From Candidatus Glomeribacter gigasporarum BEG34 (lineage in GTDB: Bacteria > Pseudomonadota > Gammaproteobacteria > Burkholderiales > Burkholderiaceae), in the NCBI RefSeq assembly GCF_000227585.1, contig NZ_CAFB01000040.1, forward strand, positions 1 through 64,000: a stretch of 64,000 nucleotides of DNA. The letters run 5' to 3'. Below, piece by piece: positions 19,576-31,553 of the stretch (positions within the stretch are counted from its first letter, which is position 1; each line of letters begins with the position of its first letter). A program made the translations under genes and the position numbers. The notes under the pieces were generated by a model, which searched no databases, was not told the origin of the DNA, and worked only from the letters and a program-made list of their open reading frames with translations.

Positions 19576-20298
19576 TTACTTCTCGCCAATACGCACCAGC
19601 GGGTCTAGCCCAGCTTCGATATGATAACCAGGCTGCTGAATGGGATTGAACTCGTAGCGTTCAGACAATGGAATGATCAAATCCACCTGTGAACCGTAGC
19701 GGATCTGGGAAAAGCGCTCACCCTGCGCACGCTGATGATTCTGCTTTAATATAAACGGCGTAATGCAACTCACGTCGTAATCAGCAATCTGCAACACATG
19801 ATAAGACTGGCTCAACTGAGAAGCATATATTATCGTATTGACCATGCGCTGGTTGTGATGCAAATAGCCAGCGCTTTCAAGCGGGATCCGCAGTTCATCA
19901 AGCAGTGCCCTTTCGACATCCAACATCGGATGATTCAGCGTATCGATAGGATCCAATTCACGGTAGGACAAACGACCCGAGTACGGGATTCGGTTCACAT
20001 GCACATCAAAGAATGTCATGAAAACGCCAATGACCAAGCTCTTCTGACTATAGGATTCATCCCGAATAGCATCTCGCAATGAATATGACTTACCTTTGAT
20101 ATCCAACAGACACTCGTCTGGCTCAACAACCTGCTGATAAAGTATGATGCCGTCTGCAGGCGAAAAGAAGTACTGAGAATCGAGATAAGTCAACCGACTT
20201 GGATCACGGAAAAAATGATATTGGGAAAGCCACACAATTGGCTTATCTCGCACCTCCTGAACGTCCGTATTAATCCATTCTTCAAGTGTTTTAGCCAT
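19576..20298 (-). CDS. Phosphatidylserine-decarboxylase-like pyruvoyl enzyme
   Basis: Member of the PSD family, whose proenzymes self-cleave at a Gly-Ser bond to create a pyruvoyl cofactor. The three catalytic elements are visible: Asp in YFFSPADGIILYQQ, His in FFDVHVNRIPYSGRL, and the cleavage serine in GERFSQIRYGSQVDLIIP (GSQ in place of the usual GST). At about 240 residues it is short and lacks an obvious membrane anchor. The ATG at 20298 (MAKTLEEW) is chosen because AGGAG lies seven bases upstream; an upstream in-frame TTG would add 12 residues. A housekeeping psd role is unlikely given the operon with a DDAH-like enzyme and exporter. Some PSD-family enzymes, such as PsiD of psilocybin synthesis, decarboxylate free amino acids. 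An amino-acid-type substrate here is inference. Confidence 0.82.
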   Translation of the reverse strand: MAKTLEEWINTDVQEVRDKPIVWLSQYHFFRDPSRLTYLDSQYFFSPADGIILYQQVVEPDECLLDIKGKSYSLRDAIRDESYSQKSLVIGVFMTFFDVHVNRIPYSGRLSYRELDPIDTLNHPMLDVERALLDELRIPLESAGYLHHNQRMVNTIIYASQLSQSYHVLQIADYDVSCITPFILKQNHQRAQGERFSQIRYGSQVDLIIPLSERYEFNPIQQPGYHIEAGLDPLVRIGEK

Positions 20299-20446
20299 AT
20301 AGCCGCTCCTATTGTGATCTTGCTCATTCTGCAAACACAGCGAATGCCTGTGTTTTCCAAGCCGGCATCCTTTGAAATTTCCAATAAATTATTTATGTCG
20401 AGAACAGCGTTCTCATGAGCCAGCATATCCATTTAAAGATGAATTT

Positions 20447-20635
20447 CTATTTAAGAAAAACGTAAAGGTTGCATGCAATTCCGTCAGTCAATACGAAAAA
20501 CCTTAATAGGATAATGACTTCAACATCAATATTTTGTTGAGGACGATTCAAGCGCAGAGCAGCAGGCAATGCGAACAAAGCAAATAAAATGATGTAAAAA
20601 GCAGGAAACAATAACAGCCCCGTTTTATTCGTCAT
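20447..20635 (-). CDS. Possible small membrane peptide (62 aa)
   Basis: Frame begins MTNKTGLLLFPAFYIILFAL, a strongly hydrophobic segment, and ends at TAG. Its ATG overlaps the end of the preceding 86-codon frame (GATGACGAATAA), suggesting translational coupling if both are real. It lies between the cluster promoter and the PSD-like gene. No family recognised. A third frame at 20432-20190 (MDMLAHENAVLDINNLLEIS) starts 14 bp later but runs out of frame into the PSD-like gene, and is probably not a gene or is frameshifted. Confidence 0.35.
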   Translation of the reverse strand: MTNKTGLLLFPAFYIILFALFALPAALRLNRPQQNIDVEVIILLRFFVLTDGIACNLYVFLK

Positions 20636-20885
20636 CCAGGTACAAACAAGCGGGGCTGTACTCCCTCAAGAAATCAAGGGAATGGTTTGCGATAGATTGA
20701 CACCGCGGCAGCGTACAAAACGAGGGAATTCTGCCGCTTGTACTTGCATCACCACTCCCTCCATGCTGCCGAGCAGCAGCGCTAATACACACTGGAGTGA
20801 TATCCATCTCGCGGGATCCATTGAAAGAGCGCTTGCTTCTGCTCTTTAAGGTTGAAAATGAATCTATCCATTGTTTAAGCAGCAC
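20625..20885 (-). CDS. Possible small leader-region protein (86 aa)
   Basis: Frame with a GTG start at 20885 about 35-40 bases after the predicted promoter, ending ...YSPACLYLDDE. It contains several Cys and Gly/Ser-rich stretches (ARQHGGSGDASTSGR). No homology recognised and the start lacks a clear ribosome site. It could be a precursor-like peptide, a leader, or a chance frame. Confidence 0.3.
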   Translation of the reverse strand: MLLKQWIDSFSTLKSRSKRSFNGSREMDITPVCISAAARQHGGSGDASTSGRIPSFCTLPRCQSIANHSLDFLREYSPACLYLDDE

Positions 20886-20925
20886 AGATTGAATCGTGAA
20901 CGCACACAGATTCCTGCCTCATGCA

Positions 20926-20972
20926 AACTATTCTCCCTGTTCTTTATCTGTCAATCAGGTATTAACCTGATT
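20926..20972 (-). promoter_or_regulatory. Promoter with overlapping palindromic operator
   Basis: On the minus strand a perfect 8-bp inverted repeat (AATCAGGT-TAAT-ACCTGATT; 20972-20953) runs directly into a consensus -35 hexamer TTGACA (20954-20949). Sixteen bases further is AATAGT, a 4/6 match to a -10 box. The location, just upstream of the PSD-like/DDAH-like/ABC operon, suggests that a dimeric repressor or activator controls it. No regulator gene was recognised nearby. Confidence 0.6.
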
Positions 20973-21051
20973 TGAAAAATGTTAGAAAAACAAAATCATC
21001 TCATGCAAACTTCAACGGCACGTTGAAATAACGCAGATTCGTTGTTGTTAT

Positions 21052-21320
21052 CTTTCATGCGCCTCCTTCCAGACCGGAAAATACACGGTACAGCGGCAGA
21101 TCGTACAGCGCTTCTTCCATCGCCGCATCCGACAGACCGAACCACTGCTGCAAAATGCCCCACGGTACCCCCCATTCATCTCCTCTGGAAAGACTTGTTT
21201 GCGTGTGCGCTTTGCATCTCTCGTAAGCAAAATTAAATGTTTTGGTATATATCTCTGCAATAGAGGAATCCTCTCAAGCATACAGGCCAAGCTTTATGCA
21301 GTCCTTCCTTAACATAAATT
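21052..21320 (-). mobile_element. IS5-family left end and transposase start, degenerate
   Basis: The minus strand encodes pieces of an IS5-type transposase N-terminus: AKRTRKQVFPEEMNG, then in a shifted frame GILQQWFGLSDAAMEEALYD and LPLYRVFSGLEGG, ending in a stop. The 5' non-coding end (ATCTCTGCAATAGAGGAATC.. CAAGCATACAGG) is shared almost exactly with 42000-42060. Most of the transposase is absent. It forms the right border of the island holding the PSD-like operon. Confidence 0.72.
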
Positions 21321-21459
21321 ACTGTCCTTTACGCTTTATTACAGAACGCTTCAATGCCATTCGATAGCATTTGAATGTATCCATGAATTGATCTAAATCA
21401 GCGCCTTCTATTTTTAATTGCATTGATTCTATTGAGCTTGTTTCTACAGGATTCGGCAT
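21319..21459 (-). CDS. Possible 46-aa hypothetical peptide
   Basis: Short frame MPNPVETSSIESMQLKIEG, ending with a basic tail. A weak GAG lies seven bases before the ATG. The rest of 21320-21637 holds nothing else that I can support. Not recognised; it may be a remnant. Confidence 0.25.
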   Translation of the reverse strand: MPNPVETSSIESMQLKIEGADLDQFMDTFKCYRMALKRSVIKRKGQ

Positions 21460-21637
21460 GAATCTCAAACCTTTTCATATCCGGATGAATCGGAATCCAC
21501 CCTTCATGGCCTGTTTCAATCGAGCGCCGAGGCTTTTGAGGCATTCCATGCGCTGGCCTTTTCTGGTAGTCGAGCCAATCGCGGTTTCAAATTGCGCATT
21601 TCGCCTTTGACCGAAAAGTGTGCCGCCCTTCCGCTTT

Positions 21638-22933
21638 TTATTCGGGCTCACGGAACAGTTTGACGGTTTGAATGACCTGGTTTTCGATCTGCATCACGTG
21701 CATCCGGCAATGGCCGATTTTTAGACAGATTTCCCCTTCCGGAATTTCACGGAGCGCTTCGAGAATCAGGCCATTGAGCGTTTTGGGACCGCGCACAGGC
21801 AATTGCAGCGAAAGGGTGCGGTTCAGCTCGCGCAAGGGCATGCTGCCTGGGGCAATGCATTCTCCTCTCCAGTTCCACCGCAAGCGCGCGCCTTGCAGAT
21901 GAGGCAGCGCGCTGGCGAATTCGCCGGTCAATTCTTCGATGATGTCCTGAGGCGTCACAAGCCCCTGCACTTCACCGTATTCATCGACGACAAGCGCCAC
22001 TGGGTGCGGATGTTTCTGAAAGGATTGCAGTTGCTGGAAGACAGGCGTGCCGCTTGGGATAAAGCAAGGCTCGCTGAGCAGAGCGCGCAGCCTTTCATGT
22101 TGAAACAAACCTGCGCGCCGCGCCGCGAACGTTTTGCGAACTTCCAGAATGCCGAGCGGCCGGTTGATATCATCTTCGTAGACCGGCAGCGCATGGCGTT
22201 TGCTGGCGTCCAGTTGCTGCAGCAGATGTTCAATCGGCGCGTTGAAATCAAGCGCCTCAATGCGCGTGCGGGGGGTCATTACATCATCGACAGAGGTATG
22301 TTCAAGGTCGAACAGATTCAGCAGAATGCGGCGATGCGGATAAGGGAGAAAATGACTCTCTTCCAGCACCATCGCGCGCAGCTCGTCGATGGACAGGCGA
22401 TGCGTTTGCGCATGGCGCGTGTCGATGCGTAACAGGCGCAGAAGACCGGACGCGAACAGGTTGAGGCATCCGACAAAGGGGCGCGTGATGCGCATTAAAG
22501 GAGCCAGCACAAGGCTGACCGGCAGCGCGATTTTTTCCGGATAGGTTGCGCCGGCAATTTTCGGCGTAATTTCGCTTAACAGAATGATGAGGAATGCAAT
22601 GCCGGCGGTTGCGATGGCCAGTACGGAAGGGTGAACGCCAAAGACGCGCAGCGCGATAGAGGTCGCCAGCACGGAAATGACGGTATTGATCAGACTGTTG
22701 CCGATTAACAGAAAACTGAGCAGTTGATCGGTGCGCGCCAACAGGCGTTGAGTTGTGCGCGCGCCAAGCGCGCCCTGTCTGACGGCATGTTTAAGCCGAT
22801 GGCGGTTCAGCGCCACCATCGCCGTCTCGGAAATGGAAAAAAAGGCGGAAAGCAGCAACAGGGCGACAATGACGCCCAGTTGCGTCCATAGGGGAAAAGC
22901 GTTCAAGCGAAGTGTTTGAACAGTTGTCGTCAA
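21638..22933 (-). CDS. CorC/HlyC-family (CNNM-like) transporter with CBS domains
   Basis: Inner-membrane protein of the DUF21-CBS-CorC class, associated with magnesium/cobalt homeostasis. Residues ~15-200 form the DUF21 membrane domain (LLLSAFFSISETAMVALNRH, LSFLLIGNSLINTVISVLAT, LLSEITPKIAGATYPEK). A CBS pair follows (VDDVMTPRTRIEALDF, VALVVDEYGEVQGLVTPQDI), then the C-terminal CorC_HlyC domain (LRELNRTLSLQLP). At 431 residues it is the usual size. Start is a TTG at 22933, ten bases after tRNA-Pro. Ion specificity is not readable from sequence. Confidence 0.88.
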   Translation of the reverse strand: MTTTVQTLRLNAFPLWTQLGVIVALLLLSAFFSISETAMVALNRHRLKHAVRQGALGARTTQRLLARTDQLLSFLLIGNSLINTVISVLATSIALRVFGVHPSVLAIATAGIAFLIILLSEITPKIAGATYPEKIALPVSLVLAPLMRITRPFVGCLNLFASGLLRLLRIDTRHAQTHRLSIDELRAMVLEESHFLPYPHRRILLNLFDLEHTSVDDVMTPRTRIEALDFNAPIEHLLQQLDASKRHALPVYEDDINRPLGILEVRKTFAARRAGLFQHERLRALLSEPCFIPSGTPVFQQLQSFQKHPHPVALVVDEYGEVQGLVTPQDIIEELTGEFASALPHLQGARLRWNWRGECIAPGSMPLRELNRTLSLQLPVRGPKTLNGLILEALREIPEGEICLKIGHCRMHVMQIENQVIQTVKLFREPE

Positions 22934-22942
22934 AAATGTGGT

Positions 22943-23015
22943 CGGGGTGAGAGGATTCGAACCTCCGGCCTCTACGTCCCGAACGTAGCGCTCTACCTGG
23001 CTAAGCTACACCCCG
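22943..23015 (-). tRNA. tRNA-Pro (CGG)
   Basis: 73-nt cloverleaf on the minus strand starting CGGGGTGTAGCTTAGCC. The anticodon loop TTCGGGA sits on the stem CTACG/CGTAG, giving anticodon CGG; TTCGAAT is the T loop. The 5' end abuts a palindromic element whose left arm begins at the shared base 23015. CCA is not encoded. Confidence 0.95.
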
Positions 23016-23117
23016 ATTCTTTTCAAATCGGCTGCAACGGCGTCACCCGCCGCTCGCCGTATTACTCATACTGTCTTCGCGACGGGTTCCTTGTTGCAAC
23101 GCGATTTGAAAAGAATC
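23015..23117 (-). repeat. Palindromic element, subfamily D, beside tRNA-Pro
   Basis: Arms GATTCTTTTCAAATCG (23015-23030) and CGATTTGAAAAGAATC (23102-23117) are perfectly complementary and unlike the arms of the other subfamilies. The interior, read on the minus strand, carries the shared core (CAAGGA.., CGCGAAGACAGTATGAGTAA, TACGGCGAGCGGCGGGTGAC). It lies between the tRNA-Pro 5' end and the ispB stop. Confidence 0.88.
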
Positions 23118-23124
23118 TAAAGCC

Positions 23125-24117
23125 CTAGAATTTTCGCGTCGTCGAATATGCGCACAATTCTAGCAAGCTTTGTGTGTAGATCGAGTGAGGGAATGCGCGC
23201 AGCGCGCTAGCAGCGTGTTGCGCTTCGCGCTGCGCGCATTCTCGAGTGTAGTCGAGCGCGCCCGATGCGCGCAGTGCATCGGAAATGTCTTCAAAATGGC
23301 GTCTGTCGCCTTTTTCGACCGCCGCGCACACTTGCGCGCGTTGAGCGCTGCCGCCGTGCTTGAGCAGATAGATAAGCGGCAGCGTCATCTTGCCTTCGTG
23401 CAAATCATCGCCGGCATTCTTTCCCATCGATTGCACATCGCCCGCATAGTCAAGCCAATCATCCATCAGTTGGAACGCGGTGCCGATGCGCCGGCCGAAT
23501 TCGGCGGCGGCGTTTTCCAGCGCGGTGTTCGCATCCGAAATGAGGGCGCCGAGCTGCGCCGCCGCTTCGAACAGCTTGGCCGTTTTGTAGTGGATGATCT
23601 GCATGTAGCGTGCTTCATCCATCTCTGTCTGTCGCGCGTTCAGCAACTGCAAGACTTCTCCTTCGGCAATCGTGTGGGTCGCGTCAGCCAGAATGTGCAT
23701 CACGCGCGCGCGCCCGACACTGACCATCATCTGAAACGCGCGCGAATACAGAAAATCGCCCGTCAATACGCTGGCCGCGTTGCCAAAGAGCGCGTTGGCC
23801 GTTTTTTTACCGCGTCTGAGATTGGACGCATCGACCACGTCGTCATGTAGCAGCGTAGCGGTATGGATAAATTCGATGACGGCAGCCAGAAGATGGCGTT
23901 CCTGGCGTTGCGCGCCGAGCGCGGCGCTCACGAGCAGCAACAACGCCGGCCTAAGCCGTTTGCCGCCCGCGGCAATCAGATATTGGGCGATGGTCCGGAT
24001 AAGTTCGACTTCAGAATCGAGGTGCTGCCAAATCACGCGGTTGAGCTGAGCAAGCTCGTCGGCAATGGGGGTAAGAAAACCGTAGGAATTGTGCACTTTA
24101 CAACAGGCGTTTCGCAC
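23125..24117 (-). CDS. ispB: Octaprenyl diphosphate synthase
   Basis: Trans-polyprenyl synthase that makes the ubiquinone side chain by adding isopentenyl diphosphate units. It shows GGKRLRPALLLLVSAAL, the first Asp-rich motif LLHDDVVDASNLRRGKKTAN, GDFLYSRAFQMM, and the second LMDDWLDYAGD with KNAGDDLHEGKMTLPLIY. The 330 residues are normal. The farthest start (GTG 24117) is inside the right-hand palindromic element; another GTG at 24096 would give a shorter start. The N-terminus is a few residues shorter than in Burkholderia homologues, so the element may have altered it. Confidence 0.93.
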   Translation of the reverse strand: MRNACCKVHNSYGFLTPIADELAQLNRVIWQHLDSEVELIRTIAQYLIAAGGKRLRPALLLLVSAALGAQRQERHLLAAVIEFIHTATLLHDDVVDASNLRRGKKTANALFGNAASVLTGDFLYSRAFQMMVSVGRARVMHILADATHTIAEGEVLQLLNARQTEMDEARYMQIIHYKTAKLFEAAAQLGALISDANTALENAAAEFGRRIGTAFQLMDDWLDYAGDVQSMGKNAGDDLHEGKMTLPLIYLLKHGGSAQRAQVCAAVEKGDRRHFEDISDALRASGALDYTRECAQREAQHAASALRAFPHSIYTQSLLELCAYSTTRKF

Positions 24118-24207
24118 CGCCGCGCTGGCAAGGCGCGCCGACGCAGACAGTACAGTGAGTATGGCAAGGGGCGCTGCGCCGACCAGCGCGGCTGTGCGAA
24201 ACGCCTG
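24104..24207 (-). repeat. Palindromic element, subfamily E, at ispB start
   Basis: Arms CAGGCGTTTCGCAC (24104-24117) and GTGCGAAACGCCTG (24194-24207) are perfectly complementary and, with one mismatch, extend to 25 bp through GCCGCGCTGG. The interior contains GCAGACAGTACAGTGAGTAT, a divergent form of the shared core. The arm covers the farthest possible ispB start codon. Confidence 0.7.
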
Positions 24208-24234
24208 AGAGGAACGGATTGATGCGCGGAATTA

Positions 24235-25050
24235 TTATAAACGGCCTCTTTGAGAAAGCCGCATCCAGCGCCGCAGCGCGATGAGGCTGCCGATGGCTTC
24301 GACGAGTGAAGCGGGAATCCACAGAATCAGGCCGCCGATGCTTTGATCGACCTGCGCAGGCAAACCAAAGGCGCGACCGCACAGATCGAAGATCGGATAC
24401 AGGTCGCGCTGCGTGAAAGTGATGTAAGCGCCCGCGAGAATCTGCGGCGTCATCGTGAAAAGCGGCGACAGGACGCGCAATCCTGCGCGCAGCCGCGCGG
24501 GCGGCGCGGGACGATGATCGAGCAGGATGCCCCAGTACGCTAAACCCGTGACCGCAACGGACCCGTTCATGAACCGGTAAAGCCGCGCGTCGATCATCGA
24601 TAGAAACTGGATCGATGGCACCAGCCAGATCAGCACAGAGACAAGGAAAATGATCGAGACCAGCGCCGGATGGAGCAAAGCATTGAGTATGGCGCGCAGC
24701 GCGGCGGTTTGACGGCAGGCGCGCACGCACATCCGTCCGCGCAGCGGCAGCCCAGCGTGCAGCACGGAGATTGGATAAGAAGCCATCACCAAAAGCGGCG
24801 CTAAGTGGTGCAATACGAGATGCTGGCTGCGGTGCGCAAAAAACTCATGCTCGGCGTAATAATCGACGCGTGTTTGCAGCGCCAGATAGAACAGCGCAAA
24901 GCCAGACCAGAATGCAATCCTGCGCGCGCGGCTCACCTGTATATGGCAGGCGCCGCGCAGATAGAGCGCGCCGGCGGCAATGAAAATCATCGGTAATACG
25001 ATGGACGGTTCCCACGGAATCAAGAATTGCAGCAGTGACATGGCGAACAT
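24235..25050 (-). CDS. CtaG-type cytochrome c oxidase assembly factor
   Basis: Multi-pass membrane protein of the caa3_CtaG family (COG3336), linked with maturation of heme-copper oxidases. About seven hydrophobic segments alternate with short loops; the conserved His cluster is in HRSQHLVLHHLAPLLVMASY, and MTPQILAGAYITF is near the C-terminal end. The 271 residues are normal. Start ATG at 25050 or, three codons later, 25041; no clear ribosome site. It is divergently transcribed from pyrG with about 70 bp between them. Confidence 0.82.
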   Translation of the reverse strand: MFAMSLLQFLIPWEPSIVLPMIFIAAGALYLRGACHIQVSRARRIAFWSGFALFYLALQTRVDYYAEHEFFAHRSQHLVLHHLAPLLVMASYPISVLHAGLPLRGRMCVRACRQTAALRAILNALLHPALVSIIFLVSVLIWLVPSIQFLSMIDARLYRFMNGSVAVTGLAYWGILLDHRPAPPARLRAGLRVLSPLFTMTPQILAGAYITFTQRDLYPIFDLCGRAFGLPAQVDQSIGGLILWIPASLVEAIGSLIALRRWMRLSQRGRL

Positions 25051-25101
25051 GGAAAAGGTGAATGCAGCCGGGCGCGCCGATGCAAACGCTATAATTGCTG
25101 A

Positions 25102-28963
<3,862 letters not shown>

Positions 28964-28984
28964 GATTCTGTTTTGAATGTTTGC

Positions 28985-29290
28985 ATGCCGCCCCTCACTT
29001 TTATCCTGGCAGTTCTGTTAGCGCTTATCCAATATCCGCTCTGGTGGGGGCATGGCGGCTGGCGCTCCGTTCACCGGCTCGAACATCAGTTGACGGGTCA
29101 GCAACGTATCAACGCACGGTTAAAACAGCGCAATGAACAGTACGCGGGCGAAGTGCGGGATCTGGAGCAGGGAACGGCGGCAATCGAAGAACGCGCGCGT
29201 TATGAACTGGGAATGGTCAAAGAAGGCGAGGTGTTTGTGCAATTTGTTTTTGCCGCAGGCCAGGCCAGAAAAAACCGGGTGACTCCCTGA
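28985..29290 (+). CDS. ftsB: Cell division protein FtsB
   Basis: Short bitopic divisome protein that bridges FtsQ and FtsL. One N-terminal transmembrane helix ([19 protein letters not shown]) is followed by a coiled coil ([20 protein letters not shown]) and the family end [18 protein letters not shown]. The ATG at 28985 gives 101 residues; a TTG at 28973 would add four. It follows eno by about 20 bp, as in many betaproteobacteria. Confidence 0.93.
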   Translation: MPPLTFILAVLLALIQYPLWWGHGGWRSVHRLEHQLTGQQRINARLKQRNEQYAGEVRDLEQGTAAIEERARYELGMVKEGEVFVQFVFAAGQARKNRVTP

Positions 29291-29348
29291 AGCGGGACAA
29301 CTCAGCGCCGATTCATTGATACGCTTGCTGGAACTCAACATCCAAGGG

Positions 29349-29422
<74 letters not shown>

Positions 29423-29488
29423 TCTGAAGAGGTTGGACTATAGCATATCTGTGTTCTGTTTGAATAGACATTCCGCCCAACATTATTT

Positions 29489-31312
29489 ATGAATATTCAT
29501 TCGTTGCAGGCAGTGCCCGCGCGTCTTGCGCAGGTGCGCGCTGTCATGGCACGCGAACATCTGGATGCTTATATTGTGCTTTCGTCCGATCCGCATCTGT
29601 CCGAATATCCGCCTGCGCGCTGGCAGAGCCGGGCGTTTTTATCCGGCTTTACCGGCTCCGCGGGCACATTGATTGTGACGAATGATTTCGCCGGCGTGTG
29701 GGTCGATAGCCGTTATTGGACTCAGGCGGAAACGCAGCTCGCCGGCAGCGGCGCTGCGCGGATGAAAATCACCGCGCAATCCGCGGTTCCATATCTGGAC
29801 TGGCTGCTGGCGCATATCCCGGCAGGCGGAACAATTGGCGTCGATGGAGGCGTCCTAAGTCTTGCGTGCGCGCATACGCTGCTGGATGCCTGCAACGCGC
29901 GCGATATCGCGTTGCGTCCTATTGATCTGCTGGAAATCGACCCAGCGCTGTGGCCGGATCGCCCTCCGCTTCCCATAAATCCCGTGTTTGAGCATACGCT
30001 GCCGTATGCCGGCGCGCCGCGCGCGGACAAACTCGCGCGCATCCGTGCGGCGATGCGCGAACACGGCGCTGACTGGCATTTCCTCTCAACGCTGGATGAT
30101 ATTGCCTGGCTGCTCAATATGCGCGGCGCGGATATTCCTTACAACCCGGTCTTCATTGCGCATGCGTTGATTGGCCCGGAATCGGCCACATTATTCGTTG
30201 CACCGGGCAAAATGCCCGCGCCATTGGCCGAATCACTGGCTGCGCACGGAGTGCGTCTTGCGCCATATGAACAGGCGGGTGATGCGCTCGCGCGTCTGCC
30301 CACAGGCGCAGCCCTGTTATTGGATCCGCGCCGGACCGCCTGGGCATTCGCGCGGCGCATCCCAGAACAGGCGCGCATCATTGAGGCGGTCAATCCGTCC
30401 ACGCTGGAGAAATCGCGCAAAACGGCGTCTGAAGCGGCGCACATCCGGATGGCAATGGAGCAGGACGGCGCTGCATTATGTGCATTTTTTGCCTGGTTTG
30501 AACAGGCGTTGGGCTCGCACATCCTCACCGAGTTGAGCATCGATGAACAATTGACTGCCGCGCGCGCGCGCCAGCCGGATTTTATCAGCCCCAGTTTTGC
30601 AACCATTGCCGCGTTTAACGCGAACGGCGCAATGCCGCATTACCAGGCCAGCGCTGCATCGCATGCCAGAATTTGCGGCGACGGTATCTTACTGATCGAT
30701 TCAGGCGGCCATTATTCAGGCGGGACGACGGATATTACGCGCGTCGCGCCGGTTGGCGCGCCAAGCGCTGCGCAGAAGCGCGATTTCACCCTGGTGTTAA
30801 AAGGGGTGATTGCGCTATCAAGGGCGCGTTTTCCAAACCGAATCCGCGCGCCGATGCTCGACGCCCTGGCGCGCGCGCCCCTGTGGGCGGAAGGGATGGA
30901 TTATGGTCATGGCACGGGTCACGGCGTTGGCTATTGCCTGAACGTACATGAAGGCCCGCAGGCGATTTCCTATCGCGCGGATGCGCGCCCTGAGACGGCG
31001 ATGGAGGAGGGCATGGTCACGTCGATTGAACCGGGCATTTACCGGCCTGGACAATGGGGGGTGCGGATTGAGAACCTGGTGTTGAATCGCCGTGTTCAAA
31101 GCGCGGAAGAAGGGGACAAAGAACGCGTTTTTCTCGAATTTGAGACGCTCACGCTTTGCCCAATCGATACGCGCTGTATTGAACGCGATTTGTTGCGCGC
31201 AGATGAAATGGATTGGCTGAATGCGTATCACGCAATGGTGCGCCGCCGGCTCGCGCCGCGGTTATCTGGCGCGGCGCGCGCCTGGCTGGAAGAACGCACG
31301 CGCGCGATTTGA
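29489..31312 (+). CDS. pepP: Xaa-Pro aminopeptidase, long form (M24)
   Basis: Metallopeptidase removing an N-terminal residue next to proline. At 607 residues it is of the long APP1-like type: two creatinase N-terminal-like domains, then a C-terminal pita-bread catalytic domain. Metal ligands are seen in LLIDSGGHYSGGTTDITR (two Asp), GHGTGHGVGYCLNVHEGP (His), MVTSIEPGIYRPGQWGVRIEN (Glu) and the final FLEFETLTLCP (Glu). The gene stops with TGA immediately before palindromic element B1. The symbol follows activity; orthology to E. coli pepP is not exact. Confidence 0.9.
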   Translation: MNIHSLQAVPARLAQVRAVMAREHLDAYIVLSSDPHLSEYPPARWQSRAFLSGFTGSAGTLIVTNDFAGVWVDSRYWTQAETQLAGSGAARMKITAQSAVPYLDWLLAHIPAGGTIGVDGGVLSLACAHTLLDACNARDIALRPIDLLEIDPALWPDRPPLPINPVFEHTLPYAGAPRADKLARIRAAMREHGADWHFLSTLDDIAWLLNMRGADIPYNPVFIAHALIGPESATLFVAPGKMPAPLAESLAAHGVRLAPYEQAGDALARLPTGAALLLDPRRTAWAFARRIPEQARIIEAVNPSTLEKSRKTASEAAHIRMAMEQDGAALCAFFAWFEQALGSHILTELSIDEQLTAARARQPDFISPSFATIAAFNANGAMPHYQASAASHARICGDGILLIDSGGHYSGGTTDITRVAPVGAPSAAQKRDFTLVLKGVIALSRARFPNRIRAPMLDALARAPLWAEGMDYGHGTGHGVGYCLNVHEGPQAISYRADARPETAMEEGMVTSIEPGIYRPGQWGVRIENLVLNRRVQSAEEGDKERVFLEFETLTLCPIDTRCIERDLLRADEMDWLNAYHAMVRRRLAPRLSGAARAWLEERTRAI

Positions 31313-31418
31313 TATAGCCAAGCGCATTTAATTTGAGACAAGGAAGCAGCCGCGAAGACAGTATACAAATATGGCGAGCTTTGAAGCCACCGTATCAGAT
31401 TAAATGCGCTTGGCTATA
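31313..31418 (+). repeat. Palindromic element, subfamily B, after pepP
   Basis: A 106-bp element beginning TATAGCCAAGCGCATTTAAT and ending with its near-perfect complement GCGCTTGGCTATA. The arms (24 bp, one mismatch) are unrelated to the GCATTTTTCAG arms of subfamily A, but the interior has CAAGGAAGCAGCCGCGAAGA followed by CAGTATACAAATATGGCGAG. It starts on the base after the pepP stop codon. Confidence 0.9.
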
Positions 31419-31463
31419 AAAGTCGCCATCATAAAATTTGCAGCAATAAAGGAGACATTGCTC

Positions 31464-31553
31464 ATGTCATTTGCCGTACTGTTTGACACACATAAATTTG
31501 TCCATAAGCTCAGAGACGTCGGATTCCTAAGAAACACCCGTTGCAGCTTGTAG
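31464..31553 (+). pseudogene. DUF1640 coiled-coil gene cut by IS110
   Basis: A strong ribosome site (AAAGGAGA) precedes ATG 31464 and the reading MSFAVLFDTHKFVHKLRDVG, which matches the start of DUF1640/CCDC90-type proteins (FDTHKFV..L...GF). At about 31526 the reading enters the 3' end of an IS110 transposase and stops at 31553. The rest of the gene was not found on the other side of the IS. Confidence 0.7.

Noticed and set aside
23191-23241. Perfect 16-bp inverted repeat inside ispB (GAATGCGCGCAGCGCG and its complement).
   Set aside because: The encoded residues (YTRECAQREAQHAASALRAF) align with the normal family without extra length, so this is GC-rich codon usage rather than an inserted element.
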